Shown here in pieces: positions 61,544 to 64,000 of a DNA stretch of 64,000 bases. The translations under genes were made by a program, and so were the position numbers. Origin of the DNA: Novosphingobium sp. G106. GTDB taxonomy: Bacteria; Pseudomonadota; Alphaproteobacteria; Sphingomonadales; Sphingomonadaceae. Below the pieces are notes generated by a model that saw only the letters and a program-made list of their open reading frames with translations, was not told the DNA's origin and did no database searches. The DNA lies in the NCBI RefSeq assembly GCF_019075875.1, contig NZ_JAHOOZ010000001.1, positions 5,212,001 to 5,276,000 of the forward strand, given 5' to 3'. Numbering within the stretch: the first letter of the stretch is position 1; each line of letters opens with the position of its first letter.

Positions 61544-62131
61544 ATGAGCAGGATGGAAGCGCTGGATCCCGGCGAACATACCGACACCAAGACCGCGATC
61601 CTCGACGCCACGGTCGAGATCATGCGCGAGCAGGGCTATGCCGCGGTCAGTTCGCGCAAGGTGGCCGAGCGCGCGGGGCTCAAGTCGAACCTGCTCTATT
61701 ACCACTACAAGACGATGGACGACCTGTTCCTCGCCGTGTTCCAGCGTGCCGAGGAGCGGCACTTCGGCGCCCAGGCCAAGGCGCTCGCCGCCGAGCAGCC
61801 GCTGCGTGCGCTCTGGCAGATGAGCACCGATGCCTCGAACACCGGGATCACCGCCGAACTGATCGCGGCGTCCAACCACCGCAAGGCGCTGCGCCAGGAA
61901 ATCGCGCGGTCGAGCGAGCGGTCGCGCAAGCTCGAAGCGGCGCTGCTCGAACGCTGCCTGCGCGATACGCCGTTCGACCGGGCCGGGCTGCCGCCGCTGT
62001 TCCTTTCGCTGGTGATGACCGCCATCTCGCGACTGCTGGCCATGGACAGCGTGCTCGGCGTGTCGGCCGGCCATGCCGAGACGGCGGCCTGCATGGAGGC
62101 TTTCCTCGCCCAGGTCGAACCGCTCGATTGA
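61544..62131 (+). CDS. TetR-family transcriptional regulator
   Basis: A 195-residue regulator. The helix-turn-helix is residues about 18-64 (VSSRKVAERAGLKSNLLYYHYKTMDDLFLAVF), with a helical ligand domain after it. Two palindromes between it and the divergent SDR operon are its likely operators, so it should repress both itself and the SDR-ABM-SnoaL genes. It is related in motif to the TetR gene at 51956. The SMP-30 gene follows 58 bp later. Confidence 0.88.
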   Translation: MSRMEALDPGEHTDTKTAILDATVEIMREQGYAAVSSRKVAERAGLKSNLLYYHYKTMDDLFLAVFQRAEERHFGAQAKALAAEQPLRALWQMSTDASNTGITAELIAASNHRKALRQEIARSSERSRKLEAALLERCLRDTPFDRAGLPPLFLSLVMTAISRLLAMDSVLGVSAGHAETAACMEAFLAQVEPLD

Positions 62132-62189
62132 CGGCTTGCCGTGTGACCGCAAGCCATGCTCATCTGCCGGGAACAACCGGGAGAGCGTC

Positions 62190-63062
62190 ATGAAGATCGA
62201 ACGCGTCGATACCGTCCGTTGCGGGCTGGGCGAGGGGGCGGTCTGGGATGCCGAGGCAGGCGCGCTCTACTTCCTCGACATCTTCGGCCAGCAGGTGTTC
62301 CGCTACGATCCCGTCAACGGCGAGACACGGAACTGGAAGACGCCCGGCCATGTCGGCGCGCTGGCGCTGCGCGAGGGCGGCGGCGCGGTGCTGGCGATGA
62401 AGGACACGCTCTACGGTTTCGATTTCGCCAACGGTGAAGCGTCGAAGCTCGCCGGTCCGGCCTTCACCAGCGACCGCGTCACGGTCAACGACGGGGCGGC
62501 CGACCGCGCCGGGCGTTTCGTCTTCGGCGGCTGCAGCGCCGGGATCGATGATCCGCAGCCGATCGGCGGGCTCTATGCGCTGGGCATCGACCATACGATC
62601 GCCGAGCTGGACCGCGGCACGCACCAGTCGAACAGCCACTGCTTCGCGCCCGACGGCCGGACGCTCTACGCTGCCGACAGCTTCGTCCACACGCTCTATG
62701 CCTACGATTACGACGGCGCGATCGGGCAGGCCTCGAACAAGCGGGCTTTCGCGAACACGCAGGACCTCGGCGGTGTGCCCGATGGCTCGGCGGTCGACGC
62801 CGACGGCGTTGTCTGGGTCTCGGTGTTCCAGGCCGGCAAGATCGCCGCTTACCGCCCCGATGGCCGGCTCGAGCGCGTGATCGACTTGCCGGTCAAGCTG
62901 ATCTCCAGCGTCGCCTGGGGCGGCGAGGGGCTGGACCGGCTCTACGTCACGACGATCGATCCCGTGCAGTTCGGCTGGGCGGCTGAACAAGACGCCGGAT
63001 ACGTCTATGCGATCGACGGGCTGGGCACGCGTGGCGTGCCCGAGGGGCGCTACGCCGGATAA
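62190..63062 (+). CDS. SMP-30/gluconolactonase/LRE family protein
   Basis: A 290-residue six-bladed beta-propeller lactonase. Metal ligands are expected in LGEGAVWD (Glu), SNSHCFAPDGRTLYAADS and GVPDGSAVDADGVVWVS (Asn/Asp). These enzymes open sugar or other lactones with a divalent ion. CCGGGAGAG precedes ATG 62190. Its position in the SDR/ABM island suggests a lactone intermediate. It might also replace the missing Pgl of the zwf operon, but there is no direct sign of that. Confidence 0.87.
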   Translation: MKIERVDTVRCGLGEGAVWDAEAGALYFLDIFGQQVFRYDPVNGETRNWKTPGHVGALALREGGGAVLAMKDTLYGFDFANGEASKLAGPAFTSDRVTVNDGAADRAGRFVFGGCSAGIDDPQPIGGLYALGIDHTIAELDRGTHQSNSHCFAPDGRTLYAADSFVHTLYAYDYDGAIGQASNKRAFANTQDLGGVPDGSAVDADGVVWVSVFQAGKIAAYRPDGRLERVIDLPVKLISSVAWGGEGLDRLYVTTIDPVQFGWAAEQDAGYVYAIDGLGTRGVPEGRYAG

Positions 63063-63067
63063 GAAAA

Positions 63068-63090
63068 AGGCCGGGCGCCAGGCCCGGCCT
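63068..63090 (-). terminator. Terminator between SMP-30 and the Tyr/Arg-rich protein
   Basis: AGGCCGGGC and GCCCGGCCT form a 9-bp stem with a 5-base loop. On the minus strand it is followed by TTTTTCTTA, so it terminates the gene ending at 63096 and probably also the convergent SMP-30 gene. Confidence 0.75.
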
Positions 63091-63095
63091 CATGA

Positions 63096-63428
63096 TTACC
63101 AGCCACGATAGCCGTAGCCATAGCCATAACGGTCGCCGTAGTAGCGGTCGTTGTAGCCGTCACGGCGCCAGTCGCGGCGGTCGTGCCAGGAATCGCGGCG
63201 CGCGCGCGCGATCTCGCGGGCGCATTCGCGGCGCTCGCGCTCGTACTCGCGGCGGCTGTCGGCTCGGCGGAGCTCGCGGTGGCATTCGCGCACTTCGCGG
63301 CGCACTTCGTTGCCACCGCCGCGGTAGCCCCCACCGTAGCCATAGCCATAGGACTGGGCCGAAGCGCCGGTGGCGGCGAGCGGCGAAAGCATGGCGGCCA
63401 TGGCGGCCCCCAGGATCAGTTTTCTCAT
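63096..63428 (-). CDS. Secreted Tyr/Gly- and Arg/Glu-rich small protein
   Basis: A 110-residue protein with a signal peptide ending near GASAQSYG. The mature part has YGYGYGGGYRGGG, then a highly charged helix-prone stretch (VRREVRECHRELRRADSRREYERERRE) with two Cys, and ends DRYYGDRYGYGYGYRGW. AAGGAGGATGAT before the ATG at 63426-63428 is a strong ribosome site. No function is known; charge and Tyr repeats suggest an envelope-binding role. Confidence 0.7.
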   Translation of the reverse strand: MRKLILGAAMAAMLSPLAATGASAQSYGYGYGGGYRGGGNEVRREVRECHRELRRADSRREYERERRECAREIARARRDSWHDRRDWRRDGYNDRYYGDRYGYGYGYRGW

Positions 63429-63570
63429 ATCATCCTCCTTCAGATCTCGGCGGTCTGTCAGGAGAGAATCGCTCAAGGCGCCTGAATGGGTCCGGAGCAG
63501 TCTGTTCATCAAAATGCAAAGCGGGATGAACGGAGCGCCGCGCGCGGCGAAGTGCCGGCGGGTGTCGATT

Positions 63571-64000
63571 CTAGCCTTTGCGGAACAGGACCGAGAGATT
63601 GTTGGCCGGCATCTCAATCACTTGTTCGAGCGCGAGCCCGTTGGCCTCGGCGCAGGCTGTCACCGCGTCGAGATCGCGCAGCCCCCAGCGCGGATCTCGG
63701 CGCTTGAGGTCGGCGTCGAAGGCCGCGTTGCTCGGTTCGAGTTCTCGGTCGGGCCGGCGGTAGGGGCCGTAGAGATAGAGCGGTTCACCCGTCCCGAGAA
63801 CCCGTGCCGCACCGCGCATCAGGCCCTCGGTCGCTTCCCAGGGGCTGATGTGGATCATGTTGATGCAGAGCACCGCCCGGGCACGGTCGATCGGCCAGCA
63901 TTCCGCCGCGGCATCGAGGTCGAGCGGGGGCAGTACATTCGCCGCGCCGTCGCACCAGGCCGCGATCGAGGCGCGCGCATCGTCCGAGGGATCGCTCGGC
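63571..64000 (-). CDS. DUF938 SAM-dependent methyltransferase-like protein (5' end cut by window edge)
   Basis: The reading frame stays open from the right edge down to 63571 (about 142 residues). The part from the edge (ASIAAWCDGAANVLPPLDLD) leads to AVLCINMIHISPWEATEGLM, LYLYGPYRRPDRELEPSNAAFD and the ending MPANNLSVLFRKG, the DUF938 pattern. The N-terminus and the SAM-binding glycine loop lie outside the window. Function is unknown; members are annotated as methyltransferase-like. Confidence 0.85.
   Translation of the reverse strand, partial: PSDPSDDARASIAAWCDGAANVLPPLDLDAAAECWPIDRARAVLCINMIHISPWEATEGLMRGAARVLGTGEPLYLYGPYRRPDRELEPSNAAFDADLKRRDPRWGLRDLDAVTACAEANGLALEQVIEMPANNLSVLFRKG

Noticed and set aside
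1..64000. tRNA, rRNA, CRISPR or insertion sequence
   Set aside because: All intergenic gaps were read; no cloverleaf with CCA-adjacent acceptor, no spaced repeat series and no transposase were seen.

Overview
The window is a gene-dense, high-GC chromosomal segment from an alphaproteobacterium, most probably a sphingomonad (Sphingomonadaceae, Novosphingobium/Sphingobium-like). The reasons are the Entner-Doudoroff operon zwf-edd-glk-eda, the zinc-less 41-residue ribosomal protein L36, the DUF1465 and DUF465 small proteins, the Anbu proteasome-like operon, and a 17-bp inverted repeat of the type scattered through sphingomonad genomes. No tRNA, rRNA, CRISPR array, insertion sequence or prophage gene was seen. 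The placement rests on gene content only.

Layout. 1-6.8 kb: a small catabolic island with a GntR regulator (cut by the left edge), a TcuA-like flavoprotein, a PrpF-type isomerase, an extended SDR, a SnoaL-like protein, an IclR regulator and a luciferase-like monooxygenase. 6.8-15.3 kb: a phosphate-starvation block on the minus strand (phoR, a phosphate-type porin, pstSCAB, phoU, phoB) with a clear triple PHO repeat before pstS. 15.3-24.7 kb: a CrtI-like oxidoreductase diverges from zwf-edd-glk-eda, which runs by overlapping stops and starts into a divergent PEP-carboxylase-like gene. 24.7-43.9 kb: envelope and housekeeping genes (L,D-transpeptidase, cpoB, tilS, a RodZ-like protein, ptsP, two DUF465 genes, a DUF1465/RcdA-like gene, nadA, sirB1-like) and a second phosphate locus, NUDIX-DUF47 plus pit. 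43.9-51.3 kb: rarA, a low-GC orphan gene, an M14 carboxypeptidase, two DUF4136-like genes, galE, the L36 gene and a HAD phosphatase. 51.4-64 kb: HxlR and TetR regulators, a cytochrome P450, the four-gene Anbu operon, a second catabolic island (SnoaL-like, ABM monooxygenase, SDR, TetR, SMP-30 lactonase), and a DUF938 methyltransferase cut by the right edge.

How the genes work together. PhoR-PhoB with PhoU should control high-affinity phosphate uptake (Pst) and the outer-membrane porin. Pit with its DUF47 partner is the low-affinity route, here carrying a NUDIX domain of the diphosphoinositol-polyphosphate/polyphosphate-hydrolase type. The Entner-Doudoroff genes turn glucose into 6-phosphogluconate, pyruvate and glyceraldehyde-3-phosphate, but no pgl is present in the operon.

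Single-base frame breaks. Comparison with expected family C-termini points to one-base frame breaks in ptsP (G6 run at 30061), nadA (TT at 36781), probably the membrane protein at 45300 (G6 run at 45716), and possibly the start of the NUDIX gene (around 37876). They may be assembly homopolymer errors or real mutations; unusual fusions in this window should be read with that in mind.
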